Origin: Pedobacter sp. WC2423 | Lineage (GTDB): Bacteria; Bacteroidota; Bacteroidia; Sphingobacteriales; Sphingobacteriaceae | Direction: 5' to 3' | Assembly (NCBI RefSeq): GCF_040822065.1 | Contig: NZ_CP162005.1 | Coordinates: forward strand, 1 to 64,000 | Length of the DNA stretch: 64,000 nt | Shown here: in pieces, positions 34,768 through 43,917 of the stretch | Position numbering within the stretch: position 1 is the stretch's first letter | Layout of the letters: the number at the start of each line of letters is the position of its first letter | The notes under the pieces: model-generated | Database searches by the model: none | Seen by the model: the letters and a program-made list of their open reading frames with translations, nothing else | Told to the model about the DNA's origin: nothing | Translations under genes and position numbers: made by a program

Positions 34768-35772
34768 CTATACTTTATTCCTCATCCAGTTCAGCGTATA
34801 TTCCAGCCCTTTTTGTACATCATATAATGGAGCGTAACCCAGGTCTTCTTTAATCCTGCTAATGTTTGCCAGTGAATCATGAATATCTCCGGCCCTGGAT
34901 GGACCATAAGTCTGTCCAGGATCTGTACCATGAAGTTCTTTTATAATAACCCAAAGCTGATTTAAGGAAATACGCTCACTGTAAGCTACGTTATAAATTG
35001 TATGGGGAGTCTCACCAGTAAATAATAGAGCTTTGATATTTGCTTGTACTACATTTTCAATGAAAGTGAAATCCCTGGTCTGACTTCCATCGCCATTAAT
35101 AACAGGTGCGGAGCCAGTTATAACTGCTTTCATTAACAGCGGAATAACTGCTGCATAAGCACCTTCAGGATCCTGGTTTGGTCCGAAAACGTTAAAATAT
35201 CTTAAACCTACACTATCCGTTCCGTAAGTTTTTCTGAAAACATCCGCATAAAGCTCGTTGACTAATTTAGTCACTGCATAAGGGGAGAGGGGGGCGCCAA
35301 TGCGTTCTTCTGTTTTGGGTAATTCCTTACTATCTCCATAAGTAGAAGAAGAGGCTGCATAGACCATTCTCTTCACCTGTTGCTCTTTAACTGCCATCAG
35401 CAGGTTTAAAAAGCCTTCTATATTAACCTGGCTGGTGGTTAAAGGATCTTTTATAGAACGCGGTACAGATCCCAGTGCCGCCTGATGTGTTACGTAATCA
35501 ATTCCTTTACAAGCAGATATACAGGTTTCAGGATTACGGATATCACCATTTATAAATTCAAAGGCAGGGTTCGATTCAAATTCTTCCAGGTTCTTCCTGA
35601 ATCCGGTAGACAAATTATCCAGCACACGTACTTTTCCCGCACCATATTTCAATAGATATTTAACCAGGTTTGAACCAATAAAACCAGCTCCGCCAGTGAT
35701 CAGAAAAGCTGATTTACTCAAATCCTGATCATGGTAAGGATAAGTATAAAGTTGATAATTAGAGTCTTCCAT
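34768..35772 (-). CDS. UDP-N-acetylglucosamine 4-epimerase (WbpP/TviC type)
   Basis: A 334-aa extended short-chain dehydrogenase/reductase. The NAD-binding motif is GGAGFIGSN (about residues 27-35). The catalytic Ser/Thr, Tyr and Lys lie in ASSSTYGDS and SPYAVTK. The leader before the fold and the ALGSVPRSI segment are typical of WbpP/TviC, which interconverts UDP-GlcNAc and UDP-GalNAc. Its start overlaps the preceding dehydrogenase by 14 bp, so the two act in one short pathway to UDP-GalNAc uronic acid for surface polysaccharide. Confidence 0.88.
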   Translation of the reverse strand: MEDSNYQLYTYPYHDQDLSKSAFLITGGAGFIGSNLVKYLLKYGAGKVRVLDNLSTGFRKNLEEFESNPAFEFINGDIRNPETCISACKGIDYVTHQAALGSVPRSIKDPLTTSQVNIEGFLNLLMAVKEQQVKRMVYAASSSTYGDSKELPKTEERIGAPLSPYAVTKLVNELYADVFRKTYGTDSVGLRYFNVFGPNQDPEGAYAAVIPLLMKAVITGSAPVINGDGSQTRDFTFIENVVQANIKALLFTGETPHTIYNVAYSERISLNQLWVIIKELHGTDPGQTYGPSRAGDIHDSLANISRIKEDLGYAPLYDVQKGLEYTLNWMRNKV

Positions 35773-37036
35773 GCGTGATTTTTTCAGGTAACATTCCTTT
35801 TATATCATAGATTACTGTATTTTCTTTACAAAGCTGCCGTACATCGAGTTCTTTAAACTCCGAATGCGCAACAGCACCGATTACGGCATCAAACTGACGG
35901 TCGGTAATCGCTTCATTCTGGCAGGTAATACCGTATTCCTGGTAAACATGGACAGGATCAGCCCAGGGATCAAGAATACATACATTCACATGATACTCTT
36001 TTAAACGCATTACAATATCGATTACCCTGGTATTACGTACATCCGGACAATTCTCCTTGAAAGTGAAACCTAAAATCAGGACTTCACTGCCTGTAACCTG
36101 TATTTGCCTGCGTACCATTAATTTAATGACTTCATCAGCAATGTATTGTCCCATTCCATCATTCAAACGTCTGCCGGCAAGAATGATTTCCGGATGATAA
36201 CCAGCTTCCTGTGCCTTTTGAGCAAGATAATAAGGATCTACACCAATACAATGTCCGCCCACCAGTCCGGGTTTGAAGTTCAGAAAATTCCATTTAGTAC
36301 CTGCTGCTTCCAATATGTCCAGCGTATTCAAACCAATCAGGTTAAATATCTTGGCCAGTTCATTGACAAAGGCGATATTAATATCCCGCTGTGCATTTTC
36401 TATAACTTTGGCTGCTTCCGCGACTTTAATACTCGGGGCCCTGTAAGTACCAGCTGTAATAATGGTGCGGTACAATTCATCTACCCGGTCTGCTGCTGCT
36501 GGTGTAGAACCAGAAGTAATCTTTAAAATCCGGGTCAGTGTATGTTCTTTATCTCCTGGATTGATCCGCTCGGGAGAATAGCCACAGTAGAAATCAACAT
36601 TGAATTTAAGTCCCGAAATACGTTCCAGTACGGGTGCGCACTCGTCTTCGGTAACGCCAGGGTAAACGGTCGACTCATAAATTACGATATCTCCCTTTTT
36701 TAAAAACCGGCCCACTGTTTCACTTGCTTTATATAAAGCAGACAAATCAGGATGGTTAAATTTATCAATGGGGGTCGGTACGGTAATAATATAGATACGG
36801 GCCTGCTGTAAAGCATTGCTATCACTGCTGAATGTTAAATCAGACTTGATATTCAGCAGCTGCCCTTCAGTGATTTCCAGCGTGCTGTCGTATCCTTTAT
36901 GGAGTTCTTCTATGCGTTTTTGTTTAGTATCGAAGCCTGTCACTTTAAAATACTGCGCAAAAGCTACTGCCAGTGGTAAGCCAACGTAACCCAGGCCAAT
37001 AACAGCTATAGGTGTGTCTTTATCAATCCTTGTCAT
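35759..37036 (-). CDS. UDP-N-acetyl-D-galactosamine/glucosamine 6-dehydrogenase (WbpO/TviB type)
   Basis: A 425-aa nucleotide-sugar dehydrogenase that oxidises C6 twice with NAD to a uronic acid. The Rossmann motif is [12 protein letters not shown]. The catalytic Cys lies in [12 protein letters not shown] (about residue 265) and the C-terminal binding domain has [17 protein letters not shown]. The sequence style is that of TviB/WbpO. It is the first gene of a two-gene operon with the epimerase. No glycosyltransferases or Wzx/Wzy follow, so the pair is an outlier from a larger capsule or O-antigen locus elsewhere. Confidence 0.9.
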   Translation of the reverse strand: MTRIDKDTPIAVIGLGYVGLPLAVAFAQYFKVTGFDTKQKRIEELHKGYDSTLEITEGQLLNIKSDLTFSSDSNALQQARIYIITVPTPIDKFNHPDLSALYKASETVGRFLKKGDIVIYESTVYPGVTEDECAPVLERISGLKFNVDFYCGYSPERINPGDKEHTLTRILKITSGSTPAAADRVDELYRTIITAGTYRAPSIKVAEAAKVIENAQRDINIAFVNELAKIFNLIGLNTLDILEAAGTKWNFLNFKPGLVGGHCIGVDPYYLAQKAQEAGYHPEIILAGRRLNDGMGQYIADEVIKLMVRRQIQVTGSEVLILGFTFKENCPDVRNTRVIDIVMRLKEYHVNVCILDPWADPVHVYQEYGITCQNEAITDRQFDAVIGAVAHSEFKELDVRQLCKENTVIYDIKGMLPEKITHGRL

Positions 37037-37162
37037 CTATAATCTTCTATGCTGCTTGTTTTTCAACAAACAGGGCGCAATTTATTGAAATAAAACTGAA
37101 TCTTAAGCATTAATAAAGTAGGCAGAGTCCAGATCCTAAAGAATTATAATTAGATGCAAATT

Positions 37163-37177
37163 AAGAAACGGTTTCTT
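37163..37177. promoter_or_regulatory. Perfect 15-bp palindrome AAGAAACGGTTTCTT, candidate operator
   Basis: A 7-1-7 perfect palindrome, ending 2 bp before the -7 box of the M13 peptidase gene. LacI-family operators often have this GAAAC-GTTTC form. Its position, overlapping the promoter spacer, suggests repression. Confidence 0.55.
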
Positions 37178-37179
37178 AG

Positions 37180-37187
37180 TAGATTTG
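37180..37187 (+). promoter_or_regulatory. -7 box TAGATTTG of M13 peptidase gene
   Basis: An exact TAnnTTTG match, 20 bp upstream of the ATG at 37208. Confidence 0.55.
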
Positions 37188-37207
37188 ATTAAACTAACTG
37201 ATAACAG

Positions 37208-39250
37208 ATGAATAATTTAAAACTCTCTTTGGGTGTACCCATCATTGCAGGTTCCCTGCTGGTTTTGGCGGCATTCCAATCCTTTCATTCCACAGGAGAT
37301 CCTAAATCGGGAATTATCCTTGAAAATATGGATAAACAAGTTGTTCCGGGAAATAATTTCATGGATTACGTAAATGGAGCCTGGATTAAAAAAACAGAAA
37401 TTCCAGCAGATAAACCTTCTGCAAGTGTAAGCTCAGTGATCAATGATAAAGCTCAGGAAGATGTCAAAGAAATTATAGAAAAGGCAGCATCCGGAAAATT
37501 TGCCGATGGTTCTGAGGAACAAAAAATAGGTGACCTTTATGGTTCTTATATGAATATGACAGTAAGAGATGCGGTTGGCGTAAAACCTCTGGCAGTTGAT
37601 TTCAAGAAGATTGATGCCATTAAAAACCAGAAAGAACTGGCCGCGTATTTTGCTTATGCGAATAAAATAGGAAATATGGCACCGTTTAGTGTGACAGTTA
37701 CAGAAGACTTTAAAAATCCTAAAAATTATATGCTGTTAACCTGGCAGGGTGGATTAGGCCTTCCGGACAGAGAATATTATTTCACTGATAATGCCAAGTC
37801 TAAAGAGATCAGAACTAAGTATGTATCACATATTGAAAAAATGCTGACCCTTGCAGGTGTTACAGAAGCCAAACCAAAAGCATCAGAGATTATGGCTTTG
37901 GAAACTTTGCTGGCTTCTAAACAAATGAAGAAAGAAGAAACCAGGAATATGGCTGGTTTATACAATAAATATGCGGTGAGCAAGCTGAATACCTTAATGC
38001 CTGATTATGACTGGAAAGGTATGCTGAATGAAGCAGGTGTGAAAAATCCGGACAGTATTGTTGTTGCACAAGTTGCTTATACTAAAGAGCTGAACGGAAT
38101 TATTAAAAATACGCCGCTAAGTATCTGGAAAACTTATCTGAAATGGAGTTTGGTCAAAGGTGGTGCAAGTGCTTTGAATGCTGCTCTTGATGAAGAGAAT
38201 TTCAGTTTCAATGGAACTATATTAAATGGTGTACCTAAACAACGTCCGCAATGGCGCAGAGCTGTTGGTGTTGTGAATGGTTCTTTAGGGGAAATGGTGG
38301 GTAAGTTGTATGTAGAGAAACATTTCTCTCCTGAAGCTAAAGCACGTATGCTGGTTTTAGTTGGCAATCTGCTTAAAGCTTATGAAACCAGTATCAAAGA
38401 ACTGGACTGGATGAGTCCTGAAACTAAAACTGAGGCACTTAAAAAGATCAGTAAGTTTACGCCCAAAATCGGTTATCCTGATAAATGGAGAGATTATTCC
38501 AGCCTGAAAATCGTTAAAAATGATCTTTATGGTAACCTGACCCGTTCTACTGCTTTTGAATATAACCGGATGATGAAAAAGCTGGGAACTCCGGTTGACC
38601 GTACAGAGTGGGGGATGACCCCTCAGACGGTAAATGCTTATTATAACCCGCCATTGAATGAAATTGTATTCCCGGCAGCTATCCTGCAGCCACCATTTTT
38701 TGATATGAATGCCGAAGATGCCGTAAATTATGGTGGTATTGGTGCTGTTATCGGACATGAAATTGGTCATGGATTTGACGATCAGGGCAGTACTTTTGAC
38801 GGCGACGGTGTGATGCGTGACTGGTGGACAAAAAATGACTTAAGTGAATTTAAGAAAAGAACCAATGCTTTGGTTGCACAATACAGTGGCTTTAAAGTAT
38901 TGAGCGATCTGAATGTAAATGGCGAATTTACTTTGGGAGAGAATATCGGAGATCTTGGTGGATTAACAATTGCGCTGAAAGCTTATCACGCCAGTTTGAA
39001 TGGTAAAACTGCACCAGTACTGGATGGCTTTAATGGCGATCAGCGTGTTTTTATTGGATGGGGACAGGTTTGGTTAAACAAATCAAGAGAACAGGCCTTA
39101 AGGAAACAAGTAGGTACAGACCCGCATTCTCCTGCAAGATTCCGTGTGAATGGGATTGTAAGGAACATTCCTGAATTTTACACAGCATTTAATGTAAAAC
39201 CTGGAGACTCGTTATATCTTGCACCAGCAAAGAGAGTTAAAATCTGGTAA
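37208..39250 (+). CDS. M13-family zinc metallopeptidase (PepO/neprilysin type)
   Basis: A 680-aa exported endopeptidase acting on oligopeptides in the periplasm. An N-terminal hydrophobic signal (residues about 9-27) precedes the M13 N-terminal domain, followed by the catalytic domain. The zinc site is HEIGHGFDDQG (HExxH, about residue 519) and the third ligand and acid lie in GENIGDLGG. Substrate-binding NAYYNPPLNE is also conserved. The length fits PepO. A LacI-like palindrome sits at its promoter and a strong terminator follows. Confidence 0.95.
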   Translation: MNNLKLSLGVPIIAGSLLVLAAFQSFHSTGDPKSGIILENMDKQVVPGNNFMDYVNGAWIKKTEIPADKPSASVSSVINDKAQEDVKEIIEKAASGKFADGSEEQKIGDLYGSYMNMTVRDAVGVKPLAVDFKKIDAIKNQKELAAYFAYANKIGNMAPFSVTVTEDFKNPKNYMLLTWQGGLGLPDREYYFTDNAKSKEIRTKYVSHIEKMLTLAGVTEAKPKASEIMALETLLASKQMKKEETRNMAGLYNKYAVSKLNTLMPDYDWKGMLNEAGVKNPDSIVVAQVAYTKELNGIIKNTPLSIWKTYLKWSLVKGGASALNAALDEENFSFNGTILNGVPKQRPQWRRAVGVVNGSLGEMVGKLYVEKHFSPEAKARMLVLVGNLLKAYETSIKELDWMSPETKTEALKKISKFTPKIGYPDKWRDYSSLKIVKNDLYGNLTRSTAFEYNRMMKKLGTPVDRTEWGMTPQTVNAYYNPPLNEIVFPAAILQPPFFDMNAEDAVNYGGIGAVIGHEIGHGFDDQGSTFDGDGVMRDWWTKNDLSEFKKRTNALVAQYSGFKVLSDLNVNGEFTLGENIGDLGGLTIALKAYHASLNGKTAPVLDGFNGDQRVFIGWGQVWLNKSREQALRKQVGTDPHSPARFRVNGIVRNIPEFYTAFNVKPGDSLYLAPAKRVKIW

Positions 39251-39270
39251 ACAGATTTAATACCGGAAAG

Positions 39271-39307
39271 AAAAAGCCGCTGTTTCATTACGAAACAGCG
39301 GCTTTTT
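39271..39307. terminator. Strong bidirectional terminator after the M13 gene
   Basis: A perfect 16-bp hairpin (core GCCGCTGTTTC / GAAACAGCGGC) with an A-tract and a T-tract. Confidence 0.95.
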
Positions 39308-39346
39308 CAATTTAATTTAGCTTGATGGCTAAATCAGTCCATTTGA

Positions 39347-39928
39347 CTAGTTTTTAACGAATTCAGTATTTGCGTTAAGTATAATTTCATCACTTAACAT
39401 TGCATTTGGATATTTTGAACCTAAAGCGAAATCAGCTCTTTTGATTTTTCCTGTTACTTTGAAACCAGCAGTAGCTTTTTTAGACATTGGGTTAGTAGTT
39501 ACACCTCTTAAAGTTGCGTCTAAAGTAACTGGTTTAGTTACACCATGTAATGATAACAGACCGTTTACTTTGAATTTATTGCCAGCTAATTTTTTAACTG
39601 AAGTACTTTTGAAAGTTAATTTAGGGAATTTTTCAGCGTCAAAGAAATCAGCAGTTTTCAAGTGTCCGTCTCTTTTTTCATCTTCTGTATTTACTGAATT
39701 GATATCAGCACTCAAAGTTATCACTGCATCAGAGAAATCATCTTTTGAAGCTGTGATTGTTGATTCAAAGTTTTTAAATGAACCTTCAACATCAGTGATC
39801 ATTAAGTGTGTAATCACGAATCCTAATTTTGAATGCGATTTATCTGCAGTCCAGGTACTTGGTCCAACTGGTTTAAAAGCAAATAATGCAGCTGATGCTG
39901 CTAATAATAATACAAGTAATTTTTTCAT
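39347..39928 (-). CDS. YceI-family periplasmic lipocalin-like protein
   Basis: A ~193-aa protein that adopts a lipid-binding beta-barrel (YceI/TT1927b). The start at 39928 is preferred because it begins the signal peptide MKKLLVLLLAASAALFAF. The longest frame adds eight residues without features. The domain shows the family pattern WTADKSHSKLGFVITHLMI, the FDAEKFPKLTFKS stretch and ending DEIILNAN. In other bacteria such proteins bind polyprenyl lipids. It is monocistronic and convergent with the M13 gene. Confidence 0.9.
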   Translation of the reverse strand: MKKLLVLLLAASAALFAFKPVGPSTWTADKSHSKLGFVITHLMITDVEGSFKNFESTITASKDDFSDAVITLSADINSVNTEDEKRDGHLKTADFFDAEKFPKLTFKSTSVKKLAGNKFKVNGLLSLHGVTKPVTLDATLRGVTTNPMSKKATAGFKVTGKIKRADFALGSKYPNAMLSDEIILNANTEFVKN

Positions 39929-40145
39929 GTTTGTAATTTTTTTATACGACAAATATGGTATAATAAAGTTGTTGTTGTATTGATGTATGGTAAGAAAAAT
40001 AAAATGAACATAAAATTATTAAAAGATTAAAAGGTCTTACATTCTTGAAATAGGTAGTTGACTTCAGGTTTTTGGGTATTTATACTGGTGGTTAATTAAA
40101 TAAACCTCTTAAATTTGATGTTCAGTTAAGTACTATCTGAATAGT

Positions 40146-40832
40146 ATGAAATCATTTGTAGATATGGTACCTAAAAATTTACTCTGCTTTTCACATCTCC
40201 GCTGGGACTTTTTGTTGCAGCGGCCTCAGCAATTGTTATTGCGGTTTGCTGAAGATACCAATGTTTATTACGTTGAAAATCCCATTTTTGACGCCAAAGA
40301 TGAACCTTATTTCTCTTTTGGAACGCGTTCAGAAACCTTATGGAAAATGGTTCCGCATCTAAGACCAGGGCTTACTTCCAGCCAGGTCACTAAATGCATG
40401 ACCTGGTTAATTGACGGATTTATGAAAAATGCGGACCTTAAGGATTGGACATTCTGGTATTATACTTCTTCTGCTTTATCCTTTACCAAAAAATATAAAC
40501 CCGGATTAACCATATACGATTGTATGGACGAGGTTTCCATGTTTGGACATTGTCCTGAAGATATGGGTATTCTGGAGAAGAAATTAGTAGAAAAGTCTGA
40601 TCTTATCTTTACGCAGGGGTATACCATTACGAACAGTAAATCAGTGTCTTATCCTCAGGTTCATCCATTTCCTTCTACAGACTCCTTACAAAATACCGTT
40701 CAGATCTTATCATGGGATGATACCTATAGCGCAATGTCCCGTTTAATTAAAGATAGTTCAGCGGGGAATAGCGATCCGCGTAACTCATTTAAAAATAAGA
40801 CCTGCAGAGATCAGGCTTTTAATGTCTTTTAA
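40146..40832 (+). CDS. Glycosyltransferase-like protein with internal deletion
   Basis: A 228-aa protein. The N-terminal ~180 residues match the start of Bacteroidota family-1 glycosyltransferases (LLCFSHLRWDFLLQRPQQLL, YYVENPIFDA, IYDCMDEVSMFG, DLIFTQGYTITNSKS, VHPFPSTD). The last residues (ILSWDDTYSAMSRLI) match the C-terminal end. Full-length proteins are ~370-400 aa. The donor-binding Rossmann domain between them is missing, apparently by an in-frame deletion, so catalysis is doubtful. Often such genes neighbour UDP-galactopyranose mutase, which is absent here. It could be a functional remnant, a binding protein or a pseudogene. Confidence 0.65.
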   Translation: MKSFVDMVPKNLLCFSHLRWDFLLQRPQQLLLRFAEDTNVYYVENPIFDAKDEPYFSFGTRSETLWKMVPHLRPGLTSSQVTKCMTWLIDGFMKNADLKDWTFWYYTSSALSFTKKYKPGLTIYDCMDEVSMFGHCPEDMGILEKKLVEKSDLIFTQGYTITNSKSVSYPQVHPFPSTDSLQNTVQILSWDDTYSAMSRLIKDSSAGNSDPRNSFKNKTCRDQAFNVF

Positions 40833-40942
40833 CGCTATTCTCCAATTTTCAGTAGGTATTTATCCGGTGTCTCAATAACCAGAATAATAACGGTTTAGTG
40901 TGTTGTTTTACGGAAATAGTATAATTGTTCTCTCTTTTAAAA

Positions 40943-40950
40943 TATTTTTG
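40943..40950 (+). promoter_or_regulatory. -7 box TATTTTTG of chemosensory-type operon
   Basis: An exact TAnnTTTG match 54 bp upstream of the CheB/CheR-PAS start, the first gene of the signalling operon. Confidence 0.5.
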
Positions 40951-41004
40951 TAACTGGAAAATACCAACTTTATTTTAACTTTATAAGATTTATGAATTGA
41001 AATA

Positions 41005-43917
41005 ATGACCGTACAAGCATCCAGATCCAAAAAAAACGAACAAAATAAAACATCTTTTCCTATCGTTGGAATGGGAGGCTCCGCAGGATCCTTTCATGCC
41101 TTTGAAAAGTTCTTTTTACATATGCCGGTAAAAAGCGGGATTGCATTTGTAATCATTATGCATCTTGACAACTCGCACCATATCAATGTGTCATCCATGT
41201 TACAGCCAGTATCTTCTATGACAATTATGGAAGCCACAGACGGTATGCTGGTTGAACCTGACCGTATTTATATCATCCCGCCGGGAAAAGATATGGGTAT
41301 CCATAACGGGCGCCTGTTACTCATGGAAGCTTCCCGCTATAAAGGGGCCCACATGTCCATAGATTATTTTCTGCAAAGCCTGGCTCAGGATCAATGGGGC
41401 AATGCTGTCGCTATTATTTTCTCGGGTATGGGCGCAGATGGAGAAACAGGTGTCAGAATGATCAAGGAAAAGCTGGGTATGGCTATAGTACAAGATCCGG
41501 TGACAGCTGAATATCCAAGTATGCCGAATGCTGCGATCAAGTCAAATATGGTGGATTATATACTCGCCCCTGAAGATATGCCGGTAAAATTGATTCAATA
41601 TCTGAACCATCCTGTACTCCTGGAATCCGGTGCTATTGAAGAAGCTTACTTATCCAATACCAACCAAACACGACTGCAAAAAATATTAATGCTTTTAAGG
41701 TCGCATACCGGGCATGACTTTACCCTATATAAAAAGAATACGATTGTCAGAAGGATTGAAAGAAGGATCGCGATCAATCAATTACATGATTATGCTGAAT
41801 ATATTACTTACCTGCGGGAAACTCCAAATGAAATCATATTGTTATTCAATGAGTTATTGATTGGCGTAACTAAGTTTTTCAGAGATCAGCAGGCATTTGA
41901 TACCCTGAAGGAAAAGTTATACCCTTATTTGATTACCAAAGATGAAAACGATCCTATTCGTGTCTGGGTAGCAGGCTGTTCTACAGGTGAAGAAGCTTAT
42001 TCCATTGCGATACTGCTCATCGAATTCCTCGAAGAAGTAAAATTAGAAAGAAAACCAAGATTACAGATCTTTGCAACTGATCTTGACCCGATTGCTATTG
42101 ACCATGCCCGTTCGGGAAATTATTTCTCCAACATCTCTTCAGAGGTATCCCCGGAAAGACTGGAACGCTTTTTTATTAAAGTTAACGAGGGGTATATTGT
42201 TAAAAAAGAGGTGCGCGAAATGATTGTATTTGCACAGCATAACCTGATCAAAGATGCACCATTTACCCGTCTGGATCTGTTATGTTGCCGGAATGTTATG
42301 ATTTACCTGACCACAGAATTACAGCGTAAAATTATTCCTGTATTTCATTATTCTCTGAATCCTAATGGTTTGTTGTTTTTAGGGCCTGCAGAATCAGTAG
42401 GGACTTTTCAGGACAGTTTTACCAATCTCGATACCAAATGGAAGCTTTTTCAGCGTAAAGAAGGGGCATCATTAGGTAATATGCTTGATTTTCCTTTTCA
42501 TGTAGCGAGTCAGCACAGTAAAAATGTAAAAATGCATCTTCCTACCAAAAACTTAAAGAATCCTCTGGTAGAAACTTTTCATAAAATATTACTGGAAAGT
42601 TTTACCCCAACTTCGCTATTGTTAAACGAGCGTGGCGATATTCTGTATATCAATGGTAAAACAGCGAAGTTTATGCAGATTAACTCGGGGGAAGCTGTAT
42701 TTAATATCCATAGACTGGCCAGAGAAGAACTTAAATATGCTTTAGGCAACGCAATTCACCAGGTATGGGAGCAAAAGAGTAAAATAGAGGTCTCTGATAT
42801 AAAAATCAAGGATGGTGACCGGGTTTACCTGGCTGGTTTTAAGATTGATTATATGACAGAAATACCTTTGCAGGATCTGCTGCTGGTTACTTTCTTCGAT
42901 CTGGGCCTGATTAAAAAAAGAAAAACTTCCAAAGGAATAAGTATCAGTGAGACCAGGGATGGAGAGGTGGAGGAGCTGGAAAAAGAATTGATTTATACCA
43001 AGCAGCAATTACATAGTACCATTGAGCAGATGGAGACTTCTATGGAAGAACTGAAGTCTGCCAATGAAGAATTACAAAGTACGAACGAAGAATTGCAGAG
43101 TACCAATGAAGAAGCATTAACCACAAAAGAGGAAATGCAGTCTTTAAACGAAGAGCTGATGACCATTAATCTTCAATATCAGAATAAAGCAGAAGAATTG
43201 ACTCAGCTGAATAATGATATGAAAAACCTGCTGGATAATACTGAAATCGGAACTATATTTTTAGACAATCAGCTTAATATTGTCCGTTTTACTCCGCAGG
43301 TCACTAAATTGTTTAATGTGATACCGGGTGATGTAGGCCGGTCAATTACCCATATTGTTTCCAATTTTGATTATCCTTCTTTAGAAGATTCTATTAAGGA
43401 AGTAATTGAAAAGCTTTCTGGTAAAGAACTGGAGGTAACCACCAAAAAAAATGAATGGTATAACCTCAGAATTATGCCTTACCGTACCATGGACAATTTT
43501 ATCAGCGGTGCAGTGGTTACTTTTACTAAAATAACACCTGTAAAAGCAATGGAGAGCAGACTTTCATCGCTCATGGAATATGCAAAAGGGATGATCAGTC
43601 TTATTCCTGATGCAGCAGTAGTGCTGGACAAAGACAGAAAGATACTGGTTGCGAATGATTTGTTCTTACAACAATTTAATTTAAAAGAGGGAGAAATTAC
43701 AGAACAATCCTTCATGGAGATTGTTCACAACAAATGGAAAACAAATAAGCTTGACAGTTTACTGCTGCAAACAGGACCTGCTGATTTGTTTATACAACAT
43801 AACTTTCAGGGGACAGGGATTAAAGACATTTTTGTGAAAACCCAACCTGTAAATAAAGTAGAAGAAGGAATAGGTTTAGTATCATTGATCACTTTTAGAA
43901 ATCAAAACAGTGGATAG
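41005..43917 (+). CDS. CheB-CheR-PAS fusion signalling protein
   Basis: A 970-aa hybrid. Residues about 15-200 form a CheB methylesterase domain (GMGGSAGSF with the catalytic Ser, and FSGMGADGETG). Residues about 220-480 form a CheR methyltransferase domain (VWVAGCSTGEEAYSIAIL, CCRNVMIYL). A long coiled coil follows at about 650-730 (repeats ELQSTNEELQST), then PAS domains (about 740-970). Such fusions signal by domain shuffling rather than by chemotaxis adaptation. No receiver, CheA or MCP is present in the window. The next gene, a histidine kinase, overlaps its stop by 8 bp. Confidence 0.93.
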   Translation: MTVQASRSKKNEQNKTSFPIVGMGGSAGSFHAFEKFFLHMPVKSGIAFVIIMHLDNSHHINVSSMLQPVSSMTIMEATDGMLVEPDRIYIIPPGKDMGIHNGRLLLMEASRYKGAHMSIDYFLQSLAQDQWGNAVAIIFSGMGADGETGVRMIKEKLGMAIVQDPVTAEYPSMPNAAIKSNMVDYILAPEDMPVKLIQYLNHPVLLESGAIEEAYLSNTNQTRLQKILMLLRSHTGHDFTLYKKNTIVRRIERRIAINQLHDYAEYITYLRETPNEIILLFNELLIGVTKFFRDQQAFDTLKEKLYPYLITKDENDPIRVWVAGCSTGEEAYSIAILLIEFLEEVKLERKPRLQIFATDLDPIAIDHARSGNYFSNISSEVSPERLERFFIKVNEGYIVKKEVREMIVFAQHNLIKDAPFTRLDLLCCRNVMIYLTTELQRKIIPVFHYSLNPNGLLFLGPAESVGTFQDSFTNLDTKWKLFQRKEGASLGNMLDFPFHVASQHSKNVKMHLPTKNLKNPLVETFHKILLESFTPTSLLLNERGDILYINGKTAKFMQINSGEAVFNIHRLAREELKYALGNAIHQVWEQKSKIEVSDIKIKDGDRVYLAGFKIDYMTEIPLQDLLLVTFFDLGLIKKRKTSKGISISETRDGEVEELEKELIYTKQQLHSTIEQMETSMEELKSANEELQSTNEELQSTNEEALTTKEEMQSLNEELMTINLQYQNKAEELTQLNNDMKNLLDNTEIGTIFLDNQLNIVRFTPQVTKLFNVIPGDVGRSITHIVSNFDYPSLEDSIKEVIEKLSGKELEVTTKKNEWYNLRIMPYRTMDNFISGAVVTFTKITPVKAMESRLSSLMEYAKGMISLIPDAAVVLDKDRKILVANDLFLQQFNLKEGEITEQSFMEIVHNKWKTNKLDSLLLQTGPADLFIQHNFQGTGIKDIFVKTQPVNKVEEGIGLVSLITFRNQNSG

